Positions 1 to 7,299 of a stretch of DNA of 10,657 nt are shown here, piece by piece. Source of the stretch: Desulfobulbaceae bacterium (GTDB lineage: Bacteria; Desulfobacterota; Desulfobulbia; Desulfobulbales; Desulfurivibrionaceae); NCBI GenBank assembly GCA_003517965.1, contig DOZO01000044.1:498-11154 (forward strand). The letters are read 5' to 3'. A program made the position numbers and the translations under genes. The first letter of the stretch is position 1; each line of letters begins with the position of its first letter. The notes under the pieces were generated by a model. That model ran no database searches, had not been told where the DNA came from, and saw only the letters and a list, made by a program, of their open reading frames with translations.

Positions 1-738
1 GCCATAAAGCCCGGTGAGCCGGCGATCAACCCGGTGCCCCGCCGGATGATTCTGGCCGCGGTTTTGGAGGCCCTTGGGACAAAGGCGGGCAAGACCTTGC
101 AGGTGGTGATTTCCGTGCCCAAAGGCGAGGAGCTGGCGGAGAAAACCCTGAACAAGCGGCTGGGCATTGTTGGCGGCCTTTCCATTCTCGGCACCACCGG
201 CATTGTTCATCCGGTGTCCGCCGAAGCCTGGACCGCCACCATCGAGGCCTCTCTCTCGGTGGCCAAGGAGGCAGGGCTCACCGAGGTGGTGCTTGCCACT
301 GGACGCACTTCGGAAAAGGGGGTGCAAACCCTGCTCTCCCTGCCGGAGGAGAGTTATGCCATGATGGGCGATTACCTGGAATTTTCTCTGTTGGCCGCGG
401 CCCGGCGCGGCTTTGCCGCGATCCATCTGGCCGGGATGTGGGCCAAGATCATGAAGGCGGCCATGGAGATACCCCAGACCCATGTCCGGCATGGCGCCCT
501 GGAGGTGGCGGACGGGTTGGCCCTGCTTGCGAGGCTGGGGGCGGAACCGGCCTTGCTGGCGAGTCTCAGAGAGGTCAATACCGCCCGGGAGATCCATGAG
601 CGGTTGCAGGAACATGGGAGAAACGATTTGGTCCGTGCTGTCTGCGAAGCGGCTAAGCGCTATGCCCAAAAGGTTTCCGGCCTGCCGGTCCGCCTCTATC
701 TGGTGAACAGTCACACTGAGGTGGAGTTGCATGTTTAG
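1..738 (+). CDS. cbiD: Cobalt-precorrin-5B C1-methyltransferase CbiD, 3' part
   Basis: CbiD methylates C1 of cobalt-precorrin-5B using S-adenosylmethionine in the anaerobic, cobalt-early branch of cobalamin synthesis in the cytoplasm. The reading frame is open from base 1, so the gene is cut by the window edge. About 245 C-terminal residues of a protein usually near 370 are present. The first visible residues, GEPAINPVPRRMI, are a typical CbiD signature, followed by the glycine-rich GGLSILGTTGIVHPVS stretch and ATGRTSEKG. A GTG at 34 is in frame but lies inside the conserved signature, so it is not the true start. The stop TAG (736-738) lies inside the next gene, giving an 8-bp overlap that suggests translational coupling. 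CbiD marks the anaerobic route; the aerobic route uses CobF for this methylation. Confidence 0.95.
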   Translation, partial: AIKPGEPAINPVPRRMILAAVLEALGTKAGKTLQVVISVPKGEELAEKTLNKRLGIVGGLSILGTTGIVHPVSAEAWTATIEASLSVAKEAGLTEVVLATGRTSEKGVQTLLSLPEESYAMMGDYLEFSLLAAARRGFAAIHLAGMWAKIMKAAMEIPQTHVRHGALEVADGLALLARLGAEPALLASLREVNTAREIHERLQEHGRNDLVRAVCEAAKRYAQKVSGLPVRLYLVNSHTEVELHV

Positions 739-1948
739 ACTTTTTCTAATAGGCGTCGGCAGCAAGGGGCTCACCGCGGAACAGGCCGGGATGCTGGCCC
801 AGTGCGGGCTCATCGTCGGAGATTCCCGTCATCTTGCACTGGTGCAGGGGATGTCGGGGAAAAAATCTCCCATTTCCCCCCTGGCTCCGGCCTTGGAAAA
901 AATTCGCCTGGCACTGGCCACCGGGGATGTTGGGGTTCTGGCCAGCGGCGACCCGTTGTTTTTCGGGATCGGCCGCTGTCTGCTCAAGGAATTCGAGAAG
1001 GAACAGATGGTGATTCTCCCGGCGCTCTCCACCATGCAGGAGGCGTGTGCCCGGTTTCACCTGCCCTGGGACGACATGGCCTTGGTCAGCCTCCATGGCA
1101 GGAAGGCCCTGCATGTGCCCGGTCTGTTGCTTGGACGGGAGAAGACCTTTGCCTTCACCGACCGGCACAACACCCCGGACCGTTTGGCCAGACAGCTTGT
1201 TGATTATCTGAAACTGATCGAAACCGATGATCTGCTGGCTCACTGCCGGATGCATGTTGCTGAAAATCTTGGCACCGTGGCAGAGCGTCTTTTCTCCAGA
1301 ACCCTGCCCGAGGCAGCGGGGCAGGATTTTGCCGAGCTGAATGTGCTGATTGTCACCCGGCCTCGTCTGGCCGCAGAGGATCTTCCGGTGTTCGGGATTT
1401 CCGAGGCAGAGATTGCCCACAGCCGCGGCCTGATCACCAAAAATGAGGTCCGGGCCGTGACCCTGCACGCCCTGCGGCTGCCGAGCACCGGAGTGCTCTG
1501 GGATCTTGGCGCCGGCAGCGGCTCCATCTCCGTGGCGGCGGCCCGGATGCGTCCGGGTTTGACAGTTTTTGCCGTTGACCAGCAGGATGAAGCCATGGCC
1601 AATATAAAAAAAAATATCCGCCAATTCGGCGGCTACAACATCATTCCCATTCAGGGCGGGGCTCCGGAGATTCTGGACAGCTTGCCGAACCCGGACCGGG
1701 TCTTTGTCGGCGGCAGCGGCGGTGCATTGGCGGAGATCATCGGCCAGGCGGCCCGCCGTCTGCATAGCGGCGGTCGGCTGGTGGTGAACGGCGTAACCGA
1801 AAAAACCGTGGCCGAGGCGCCGCAATGCATGGCCGCGCATGGCTTGCAGGTTGAGATGACCCGGATGCAGATCGAACGAACGACCTATCCGGAGACAGTG
1901 CCGGGCAAGGTTTTGAATCCCATAACCGTTATGACAGGAAGAAAATGA
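731..1948 (+). CDS. cbiET: Fused CbiE-CbiT: cobalt-precorrin-7 C5- and cobalt-precorrin-6B C15-methyltransferase (decarboxylating)
   Basis: This 405-residue protein joins two SAM-dependent enzymes and resembles CobL of the aerobic pathway in layout and length. The N-terminal half (about 1-210) is a class III tetrapyrrole methyltransferase (CbiE, C5 methylation), with LIGVGSKGLT at 6-15 and the ASGDPLFFGIG loop at 71-81. The C-terminal half (about 220-405) is a Rossmann-type CbiT (C15 methylation and loss of the C12 acetate carboxyl). It has ITKNEVRA at 235-242, SAM motif I DLGAGSGS at 258-265 and VFVGGSGG at about 324-331. The ATG at 731 overlaps the end of cbiD and has a GGTGGAG ribosome-binding site just upstream. 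The TGA overlaps the cbiL start as ATGA. A run of nine A (1606-1614) interrupts otherwise GC-rich sequence at residues 291-295. The cbiD context points to cobalt-containing substrates rather than the CobL ones. Confidence 0.94.
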   Translation: MFRLFLIGVGSKGLTAEQAGMLAQCGLIVGDSRHLALVQGMSGKKSPISPLAPALEKIRLALATGDVGVLASGDPLFFGIGRCLLKEFEKEQMVILPALSTMQEACARFHLPWDDMALVSLHGRKALHVPGLLLGREKTFAFTDRHNTPDRLARQLVDYLKLIETDDLLAHCRMHVAENLGTVAERLFSRTLPEAAGQDFAELNVLIVTRPRLAAEDLPVFGISEAEIAHSRGLITKNEVRAVTLHALRLPSTGVLWDLGAGSGSISVAAARMRPGLTVFAVDQQDEAMANIKKNIRQFGGYNIIPIQGGAPEILDSLPNPDRVFVGGSGGALAEIIGQAARRLHSGGRLVVNGVTEKTVAEAPQCMAAHGLQVEMTRMQIERTTYPETVPGKVLNPITVMTGRK

Positions 1949-2676
1949 AGGGAACATTATACGTTGTAGGTGTAGGGCCGGGCGATCCGGAGCTAATGAC
2001 CCTCAAGGCGGTGCGGATTTTGGAGCATTGCGGGGTATGGCTCGCGCCGGCGGCGAAAAAAGACGGGGAGAGCACCGCTCTGGGGATCGTGGAAGGGGTG
2101 GTGGACCGCAGGGACAAGGAGATCATCACCCACCATTTCCCCATGAAAAAGGTGCGCATGGGCCATGCCCCGGACCCCGAGGTGAAAACGGCCTGGGACG
2201 CAGCGGCGGCCCGGATCGTTGGCCATTTGCGGGCTGGCCGGGACGTGGCCTTTCCCACCCTTGGTGATCCGGCTATCTACAGCACCGGCTTTTATGTCTG
2301 CGAAACCCTCTTTGCCCTGGCCCCTGATCTGCCGGTGGAGATCATTCCCGGGGTCTCTTCCATTGGTGCTTCCGCCGCGGCCGCCGGTCAGCCGCTCTGC
2401 CTGGGGGACGACCGGCTGGTGGTCATCCCGGCCACCTTTGAGAATGGCCGCTTGCGGGAAACCCTGGAACAGTTCGATTCGGTGGTTCTCATGAAGGTGC
2501 ACCGGGTGATGGATCGGCTGGTGCCGCTGCTCTCCGAGATGAATCTTCTCGACAAGGCCGTGCTGGTCGAACGCTCGAGCCAAGGCGGCCAGCGGATCCG
2601 GCGCGATTTGGTCGCCGCTATGCAGCCCGATGATGCGCCCCATTATTTTTCCACCATCATCGTGAGGAAATCATGA
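1945..2676 (+). CDS. cbiL: Cobalt-factor II (precorrin-2) C20-methyltransferase CbiL
   Basis: CbiL adds the C20 methyl group to cobalt-factor II, the first ring methylation committed to corrin formation and the carbon later lost at ring contraction. The 243-residue length fits the family. It shows the class III methyltransferase fold signatures: VGVGPGDPELMTL at 8-20 for the N-terminal glycine loop, PTLGDPAIYSTG at 104-115 for the SAM-binding GDP loop, and IIPGVSSIGASAAA at 133-146. The segment around residues 34-50, with APAAKKDGEST, is characteristic of CobI/CbiL and separates it from CbiF and CbiH. The start is an ATGA overlap with cbiET (AGGAAG upstream), and the end is an ATGA overlap with cbiF, so all three are probably translationally coupled. 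Metal-free precorrin-2 as substrate (CobI activity) cannot be excluded from sequence, but CbiD and CbiG in the same operon favour the cobalt form. Confidence 0.93.
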   Translation: MKGTLYVVGVGPGDPELMTLKAVRILEHCGVWLAPAAKKDGESTALGIVEGVVDRRDKEIITHHFPMKKVRMGHAPDPEVKTAWDAAAARIVGHLRAGRDVAFPTLGDPAIYSTGFYVCETLFALAPDLPVEIIPGVSSIGASAAAAGQPLCLGDDRLVVIPATFENGRLRETLEQFDSVVLMKVHRVMDRLVPLLSEMNLLDKAVLVERSSQGGQRIRRDLVAAMQPDDAPHYFSTIIVRKS

Positions 2677-3452
2677 GTGGGACTACGGAGCGTTTTCCCG
2701 TTCATTTTGTGGGGGCCGGACCCGGCGACCCGGAGCTGATCACGGTCAAGGGCCAGAGGCTGTTGCGGGAGGCCGATTGCCTCGTCTACACCGGCAGTCT
2801 GGTGCCCGAGGCTCTGCTGGCGGGGGTGAGTGCCGCGGTGCACAATTCCGCAGGCTTGAACCTCGATGAGGTGATGGCTCTGGTGACCGGCGCCTGGCGG
2901 CAGGGGCAAAAGGTGGTCCGGCTCCATACCGGCGACCCCTCGCTCTACGGGGCGATCAACGAGCAGATTGCCCGGCTGGTGGCTGCGGAGATTCCCTTTC
3001 AGGTGGTGCCCGGAGTGAGTTCGGCCTTTGCCTCTGCCGCGGCCCTGGGCACCGAGTTGACTCTGCCCGAGGTCTCGCAAACCGTGATCATTACCAGAAG
3101 GGCAGGGCGGACCCCGGTGCCGGAGAAGGAAAGCATTTCATCCCTGGCAAGCCATGGGGCCACCATGCTGATCCTGCTCAGTGTCGGCATGATTAGCGAG
3201 GTCGTGGCCGAGCTGTTGAGCGGCGGCTACCCACGGGATACTCCGGTGGCGGTGGTCGAGAAGGTGAGCTGGCCCGAGGAGCGGATCATTCGAGGCACCC
3301 TGGCCACCATCGCCGCCCAGGTCAAGGAGGCGGGGATCAGCAAAACCGCGATCATCGCGGTGGGGGAGGTGCTGGCAAGTTGCTCGCCCCCGGCCTTGTC
3401 GAAGCTCTATGACCGGCATTTCGGCCACGGTTTTCGGGAGGCGAGCCGGTAA
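2673..3452 (+). CDS. cbiF: Cobalt-precorrin-4 C11-methyltransferase CbiF
   Basis: CbiF methylates C11 of cobalt-precorrin-4 to give cobalt-precorrin-5A, the substrate of the next gene product, CbiG. The 259-residue protein is full length. It carries VGAGPGDPELITVKG at 13-27, the SAM loop LHTGDPSLYGAI at 84-95, VVPGVSSAFASAA at 111-123, and the CobM/CbiF-type block LTLPEVSQTVIITR at 129-142 followed by GRTPVPEKE at 145-153. The Y39-T-G-S-L-V-P run near the N-terminus is also typical of this subfamily. The ATG at 2673 overlaps the cbiL stop as ATGA, with GAGG 5 bases upstream. The TAA is 3 bases before cbiG. The adjacent order of the C11-methyltransferase and the lactone hydrolase mirrors their consecutive steps. 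Confidence 0.94.
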   Translation: MSGTTERFPVHFVGAGPGDPELITVKGQRLLREADCLVYTGSLVPEALLAGVSAAVHNSAGLNLDEVMALVTGAWRQGQKVVRLHTGDPSLYGAINEQIARLVAAEIPFQVVPGVSSAFASAAALGTELTLPEVSQTVIITRRAGRTPVPEKESISSLASHGATMLILLSVGMISEVVAELLSGGYPRDTPVAVVEKVSWPEERIIRGTLATIAAQVKEAGISKTAIIAVGEVLASCSPPALSKLYDRHFGHGFREASR

Positions 3453-3455
3453 GCG

Positions 3456-4460
3456 ATGAAAATCGGCATCCTTTCCATAACCGAGGGCGGCAGGAGGCTG
3501 GCCACCGAGTTGGCCGCAAAGATGCCGGATGCTCTCCTTCTGCCCAAGGAGAACGGGGTGGCCCGGACTCTGGCTGCCCATTGGCGGGAGATGGACGGCT
3601 TTATCTGTATCATGGCCGCCGGCATCGTGGTGCGGGCCATTGCTCCGCTGCTGCAAGATAAAGAAAGCGACCCTTGCGTGGTGGTGCTGGATGAAAAGGG
3701 CCATCATGCCGTCAGCCTGCTTTCCGGCCATCTGGGCGGCGGCAATGATCTGGCCCGGCAGGTGGCGGCTCTCGTGGGCGGCGAGGCGGTGCTTACCACC
3801 GCCTCCGACACCCTGGGGCTTGCTGCCCTTGATCTCTGGGCCAGGGATCAAGATCTGGTCTGCGAGGACAAGGAAGGTCTGACCAGGGCCAGCGCCAGGC
3901 TGGTCAACACCGGCAGCCTCGGGATTTATGCCGAGGTGGCGATTGCCTCGTTGCCCCAGGGGCTGGCGGCGGTTGCAGGGCCGGAACTGGCCGATATTGT
4001 GATTTCACCTCGGATTGGCGATTACGGCGGAGCCGTGGTCTTCCGGCCCAAAAACCTGGTGCTTGGCGTAGGCTGCAACCGGGGGGCGCCGGTTGCCGAA
4101 CTTCGCCAGGCCTGCGAGGAGTTGTTTGCCGAGCAGGGTCTGTCGCGTTTAAGCATCCGCAATCTGGCCTCCATTGATCTCAAGCAGGATGAGGCAGGCT
4201 TGCTGGCCTTTGCTGAAGAGCAGGGCTGGCGGCTGGAATTTTTCAGCAAGGAAGAGCTGAACAGGGTAGAGAATGTAACGGTTTCCGAGGCGGCGCTGCG
4301 GAATGTGGGGGCGGTCGGGGTGGCCGAACCCGCTGCCCTGCTCAGCGCACAGAGTAATGATTTACTGGTTGGGAAAAGAAAATGGCGCAATGTGACCATG
4401 GCGGTGGCCAGGGCAAACTTTATGTTGTCGGCACAGGACCGGGCTCCGCAAGACATATGA
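3456..4460 (+). CDS. cbiG: Cobalt-precorrin-5A hydrolase CbiG
   Basis: CbiG opens the delta-lactone of cobalt-precorrin-5A and releases the extruded C20 fragment as acetaldehyde, completing ring contraction without oxygen. It is the defining enzyme of the anaerobic route. Of 334 residues, the N-terminal domain shows MAAGIVVRAIAPLL at about 53-66 and GHHAVSLLSGHLGGGNDLA at about 82-100. A variable middle region follows. The C-terminal domain starts near LVLGVGCNRGAP (201-212), with ASIDLKQDEAGL at 238-249 and GVGVAEPAALL near 285-296. Family members normally end soon after a VTxAVAR motif (here 313-319). This one runs about 15 residues further because its last 79 bases are shared with cbiH in another frame. 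The ribosome-binding site is poor: GGAGG lies about 14 bases before the ATG. Translation may depend on ribosomes arriving from cbiF 3 bp upstream. Confidence 0.93.
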   Translation: MKIGILSITEGGRRLATELAAKMPDALLLPKENGVARTLAAHWREMDGFICIMAAGIVVRAIAPLLQDKESDPCVVVLDEKGHHAVSLLSGHLGGGNDLARQVAALVGGEAVLTTASDTLGLAALDLWARDQDLVCEDKEGLTRASARLVNTGSLGIYAEVAIASLPQGLAAVAGPELADIVISPRIGDYGGAVVFRPKNLVLGVGCNRGAPVAELRQACEELFAEQGLSRLSIRNLASIDLKQDEAGLLAFAEEQGWRLEFFSKEELNRVENVTVSEAALRNVGAVGVAEPAALLSAQSNDLLVGKRKWRNVTMAVARANFMLSAQDRAPQDI

Positions 4461-5152
4461 CCCCTGCGGCTGGCGAGGCTCTTGCCGCAGCCGAAGTGAT
4501 TGTCGGCTATCAGACTTACCTTGATTTGATCCCTGAATTTCTGACGGGCAAGGAGGTGATTGCCTCCCAGATGATGAAGGAGGTCGACCGCTGCCGCAAG
4601 GCCCTGGCTTTGACGGCGGAAGGGCGGAAGGTGGCCCTGGTCTCCGGCGGTGACCCGGGCATCTACGCCATGGCCGGGCTGGTTTTCGAGATGGCCAAGG
4701 AGCAGAACCTATGCGTCGTAATCGAGGTGATCCCAGGAATCGCCGCGCTCAATGCCTGTGCCGCCCGGCTGGGCGCGCCGCTCATGCATGATTTTGCCGC
4801 GATCAGCCTCTCTGACCTGCTGACCCCCTGGGAAAAAATAGAGCAACGGCTTGAGGCGGCGGCGGCAGCGGATTTTGTCGTGGTGATCTATAATCCGAAA
4901 TCAAAGAAACGGGCCGAACACATCGTCAGAGCCCGCGAGATCCTCCTGGCGCACCGCCCGCCCGAAACCCCGGTGGGCATAGTCACCGCCGCCACCCGCG
5001 AGAATGAGCGGATCGTGCTCACTACGCTGGAGAAGATGCTGGCAAGCGAGATCGACATGCAGACCACCATCATCGTCGGCAACTCCATGACCTTTGCCTG
5101 GCAGGGTTTTATGGTTACACCCCGTGGATACGCGGCAAAGTATGAGCTGTGA
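4382..5152 (+). CDS. cbiH: Cobalt-factor III C17-methyltransferase (ring-contracting) CbiH
   Basis: CbiH methylates C17 of cobalt-factor III and drives contraction to the delta-lactone cobalt-precorrin-4. The 256-residue protein has KLYVVGTGPGS at 12-22 (glycine loop), GYQTYLDLIP at 42-51 (CobJ/CbiH type), SGGDPGIYAMAG at 88-99 (SAM loop), VIPGIAALNACAARLGAP near 116-133, HDFAAISLSDLLTPW at 136-150 and IYNPKSKKR at 169-177. The start is placed at ATG 4382 because it is the last in-frame start before the glycine loop. The next ATG (4457) overlaps the cbiG stop as ATGA but would remove that loop. The result is a 79-bp overlap with cbiG. Only a weak GGGAAAAG precedes the ATG, so coupling to cbiG translation is likely. 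This is the last gene of the operon in the window; the next gene faces it. Confidence 0.93.
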   Translation: MAQCDHGGGQGKLYVVGTGPGSARHMTPAAGEALAAAEVIVGYQTYLDLIPEFLTGKEVIASQMMKEVDRCRKALALTAEGRKVALVSGGDPGIYAMAGLVFEMAKEQNLCVVIEVIPGIAALNACAARLGAPLMHDFAAISLSDLLTPWEKIEQRLEAAAAADFVVVIYNPKSKKRAEHIVRAREILLAHRPPETPVGIVTAATRENERIVLTTLEKMLASEIDMQTTIIVGNSMTFAWQGFMVTPRGYAAKYEL

Positions 5153-5182
5153 GGTGAATGGATGCAGTAGTGTATTCTATTG

Positions 5183-7276
5183 TCATTTCTTGGTGATAAC
5201 ACCTGCCTTGAGCAGGTGCCCAAAATCCGTCGCCGTCACCGGTTGGCTGAAGAGATAGCCCTGATAGGCATTGCAGCCGGAACGGGCAAGAAAGGCCATC
5301 TGCTTCTTGGTCTCCACCCCCTCGGCGATAACGTGAAAACCTAAAATACGGCCCATGGCGATGATGGTCTCGATGACCTCGGCATCGTGGGGATTGAGGT
5401 CGAGATTGTGAACGAAGGACAAGTCAATCTTTAACTGCTCCAAGGGCAGGCTTTTGAACTGGGAAAGGGAGGAGTAGCCGGTGCCGAAGTCGTCCATGGA
5501 AAAGCCGATGCCCATGGCCCCCAGTTCCTGCATCTTGGTGATGGTGTCGGCGATGTCTGCCAGTATCAGGCTCTCGGTCAGTTCGAGCTTGAGCCGTGTC
5601 GGATCAGCGCCGGAGACCGCGAGGATCTGCTGTACCTCCTTGACAAAATCAGCTTGCCGGAACTGACGGGTGCTGATGTTGACCGCCAGCCTTAACCCGC
5701 TGGCGGTGGGGATATCTGACCATATTTTAAGCTGGGCGCAGGCTTCTTCCAGTACCCAGTGGCTGATGGGCAGGATGAGTCCGCTTTCTTCGGCCAGCGG
5801 GAGAAAGGTCGTGGGCGACACTGGTCCGCGCTCGGGATGGTTCCAGCGTAACAGTGCCTCGGCTCCGATGATTTTTCCTTTGCTGTCGATTTGGGGTTGG
5901 TAGTGGAGGGTAAACTGCTGCTCGCTGATGGCCTGGCGCAGGTCTGTCTCCAGGGCACTGGATGCTTCCAGCGCCGCCTGCATGGCCGGGTCAAAAAAGC
6001 GCACGGCATTGCGGCCGGTGTTCTTGGCCTGATACATGGCGGTATCAGCGCGTTTGAACAGCTCTTCTACCGTGGTGTCATGGCCGCAGAACAGGCTGAG
6101 GCCGATGCTCGCCGTTATCTGCTGCTCGTGACCGGCAAGATGAAAAGATTGACCAAGATCGACGCGGATCTTCTCGGCCACATGCCCGGCCTGGGTGATC
6201 GCGATCCGTTCCGTCTTACTGAGATTCTTTAAGAGTACGACGAATTCGTCGCCGCCTTGGCGCGACACCGTATCGCCCTCGCGCACTGCTGCCTGCAAAC
6301 GTCTGGCCATCTCGACCAGCAGCAGGTCGCCGACATCGTGGCCCCTGGTATCGTTCAAGGTCTTGAAATTGTCCAGGTCTAAAAAGAGTACTGCCCCGTA
6401 CTGACTGGTTCTGGTACCAGCGATGAAGGCCTGCTCCAGCCGGTCCAGCAACAGGCGGCGATTGGGCAGGCTGGTCAAGGGATCATAAAAGGCCAGGAGG
6501 TGGATCTCTGCCTCGTAGTGGTTTTTTGCGGTGATGTCCGTCACGATCTCGATGACCGTCTGCACCTCCCCCAGTTCGTTTTTTTGCAGGGCAAAGGCTT
6601 TGTTCTTTACATAAATGCGCTGGCCTGCGGCATCGTAATGGGTATGAATGGTAGTGCGAGGTTCACCGGTGTCGAAGACCTGTTTTACCGGGCAGTCCTC
6701 GCCGTCCAGGTAGCAGGGCCGGTCGAGGTGGTGCGAGATTTTGTAGCAATGCTGATTGATGATCTCCCCTAATGGGCTGCCGACAGACTCGGCATAGGCC
6801 CGGTTGGAGGAGATGATCTTGAAATCGCGGTTGATGATGATAAAGCCATCGTCGATCGAGTCAAGGACGCTGGACACCAGATCTTCAGCCGCTTTTTTTT
6901 GCAGGCTGATGTCCTCGACGATCTCGAGAAAATGCGTCACCTGACCGCAGTCATCTTTTTCTGGCACGGTGGTCACCCGCAGCCAGCGTCCGGCAAAGAA
7001 ACGTTCAAGTACCTGCTTTTCTCCAGTACGGCGTGCTTCTTCGATGCGGCAGAAACTGCAGATCTTGTCCAGGCCCTGGCGACTTTGGTCGTCTTTGTAT
7101 TCGCCCATCACCTCGTAGCATTTCTTTCCCGACAACAGCTCCCACGGCAGGCCGATCAGTTCGGTTAAAAAAAGGTTGGCCTCAAGAAAAGCGTAGGTGT
7201 GATCCAGGTAGCTAACGCCAAAAGGGAGCTGGTCCAAGATGTTCTGGTGTTGCAGGGGTAAACGATGTTTGGTCAT
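5183..7276 (-). CDS. PAS-PAS-GGDEF-EAL cyclic di-GMP cyclase/phosphodiesterase
   Basis: This 697-residue cytosolic protein should make and/or break the second messenger c-di-GMP. No membrane segment or signal peptide is visible. PAS 1 spans about 10-125 and PAS 2 about 133-250. Both hold a CY motif followed by two more cysteines (C53, C73, C76; C177, C188, C195). The GGDEF domain starts at FYDPLTSLPNRR (263-274) and has an intact GGDEF at 341-345. The inhibitory I-site RxxD is at 332-335, exactly five residues before it. The EAL domain has YQPQ (459-462), EALLRW (473-478), N533, E565, DDFGTG (595-600), K616, AEGVET (651-656) and QGYLF (672-676), so no catalytic residue is obviously missing. 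The ATG at 7276 has no ribosome-binding site and lies just downstream of a G10/C10 tract, so the true N-terminus may be further upstream. It is in the same orientation as the ABC genes but 171 bp from them, with its own possible promoter. The ligand or redox signal sensed is unknown. Confidence 0.92.
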   Translation of the reverse strand: MTKHRLPLQHQNILDQLPFGVSYLDHTYAFLEANLFLTELIGLPWELLSGKKCYEVMGEYKDDQSRQGLDKICSFCRIEEARRTGEKQVLERFFAGRWLRVTTVPEKDDCGQVTHFLEIVEDISLQKKAAEDLVSSVLDSIDDGFIIINRDFKIISSNRAYAESVGSPLGEIINQHCYKISHHLDRPCYLDGEDCPVKQVFDTGEPRTTIHTHYDAAGQRIYVKNKAFALQKNELGEVQTVIEIVTDITAKNHYEAEIHLLAFYDPLTSLPNRRLLLDRLEQAFIAGTRTSQYGAVLFLDLDNFKTLNDTRGHDVGDLLLVEMARRLQAAVREGDTVSRQGGDEFVVLLKNLSKTERIAITQAGHVAEKIRVDLGQSFHLAGHEQQITASIGLSLFCGHDTTVEELFKRADTAMYQAKNTGRNAVRFFDPAMQAALEASSALETDLRQAISEQQFTLHYQPQIDSKGKIIGAEALLRWNHPERGPVSPTTFLPLAEESGLILPISHWVLEEACAQLKIWSDIPTASGLRLAVNISTRQFRQADFVKEVQQILAVSGADPTRLKLELTESLILADIADTITKMQELGAMGIGFSMDDFGTGYSSLSQFKSLPLEQLKIDLSFVHNLDLNPHDAEVIETIIAMGRILGFHVIAEGVETKKQMAFLARSGCNAYQGYLFSQPVTATDFGHLLKAGVITKK
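5192..5218. other. Overlapping inverted repeats at the convergent gene ends
   Basis: A perfect 7-bp stem, CACCTGC (5200-5206) with GCAGGTG (5212-5218) and a 5-base loop, lies about 48 bp after the cbiH stop and inside the last codons of the opposing c-di-GMP enzyme gene. A second, mutually exclusive stem pairs GGTG (5192-5195) with CACC (5200-5203). Neither strand shows a T-run after the stem, so this is not a classical intrinsic terminator. It could still slow polymerases where the two transcripts converge. Confidence is in the structure; the function is uncertain. Confidence 0.35.
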
Positions 7277-7289
7277 GGGCAGTTTTTTC

Positions 7290-7299
7290 GGGGGGGGGG
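7290..7299 (-). repeat. Homopolymeric G10 (C10 on the coding strand) tract before the c-di-GMP enzyme gene
   Basis: Ten consecutive G on the + strand lie between two upstream ATGs (7319 and 7310, - strand) and the predicted ATG at 7276. With ten bases, the upstream ATGs read out of frame with the enzyme and stop at 7212-7214. With nine they would read straight into it. With eleven they would stop in an ATGA that overlaps the 7276 start. Such tracts are classic slipped-strand sites and also classic sequencing errors. Confidence 0.6.

Noticed and set aside
1..60. Cobalamin riboswitch or operon promoter at the left edge
   Set aside because: The sequence there is already inside cbiD; any such element lies outside the window.
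746..1957. 403-codon open frame on the - strand opposite cbiET
   Set aside because: It mirrors cbiET almost end to end, has low-complexity Gly/Gln/His-rich composition and no recognisable motif. Long antisense frames are expected opposite GC-rich coding sequence.
1993..2643. 216-codon - strand open frame opposite cbiL
   Set aside because: Fully inside a confidently assigned gene, with no domain signature and no independent ribosome-binding context.
3138..3851. 237-codon - strand open frame across cbiF/cbiG
   Set aside because: Spans two real genes in antisense and shows the same composition artefact.
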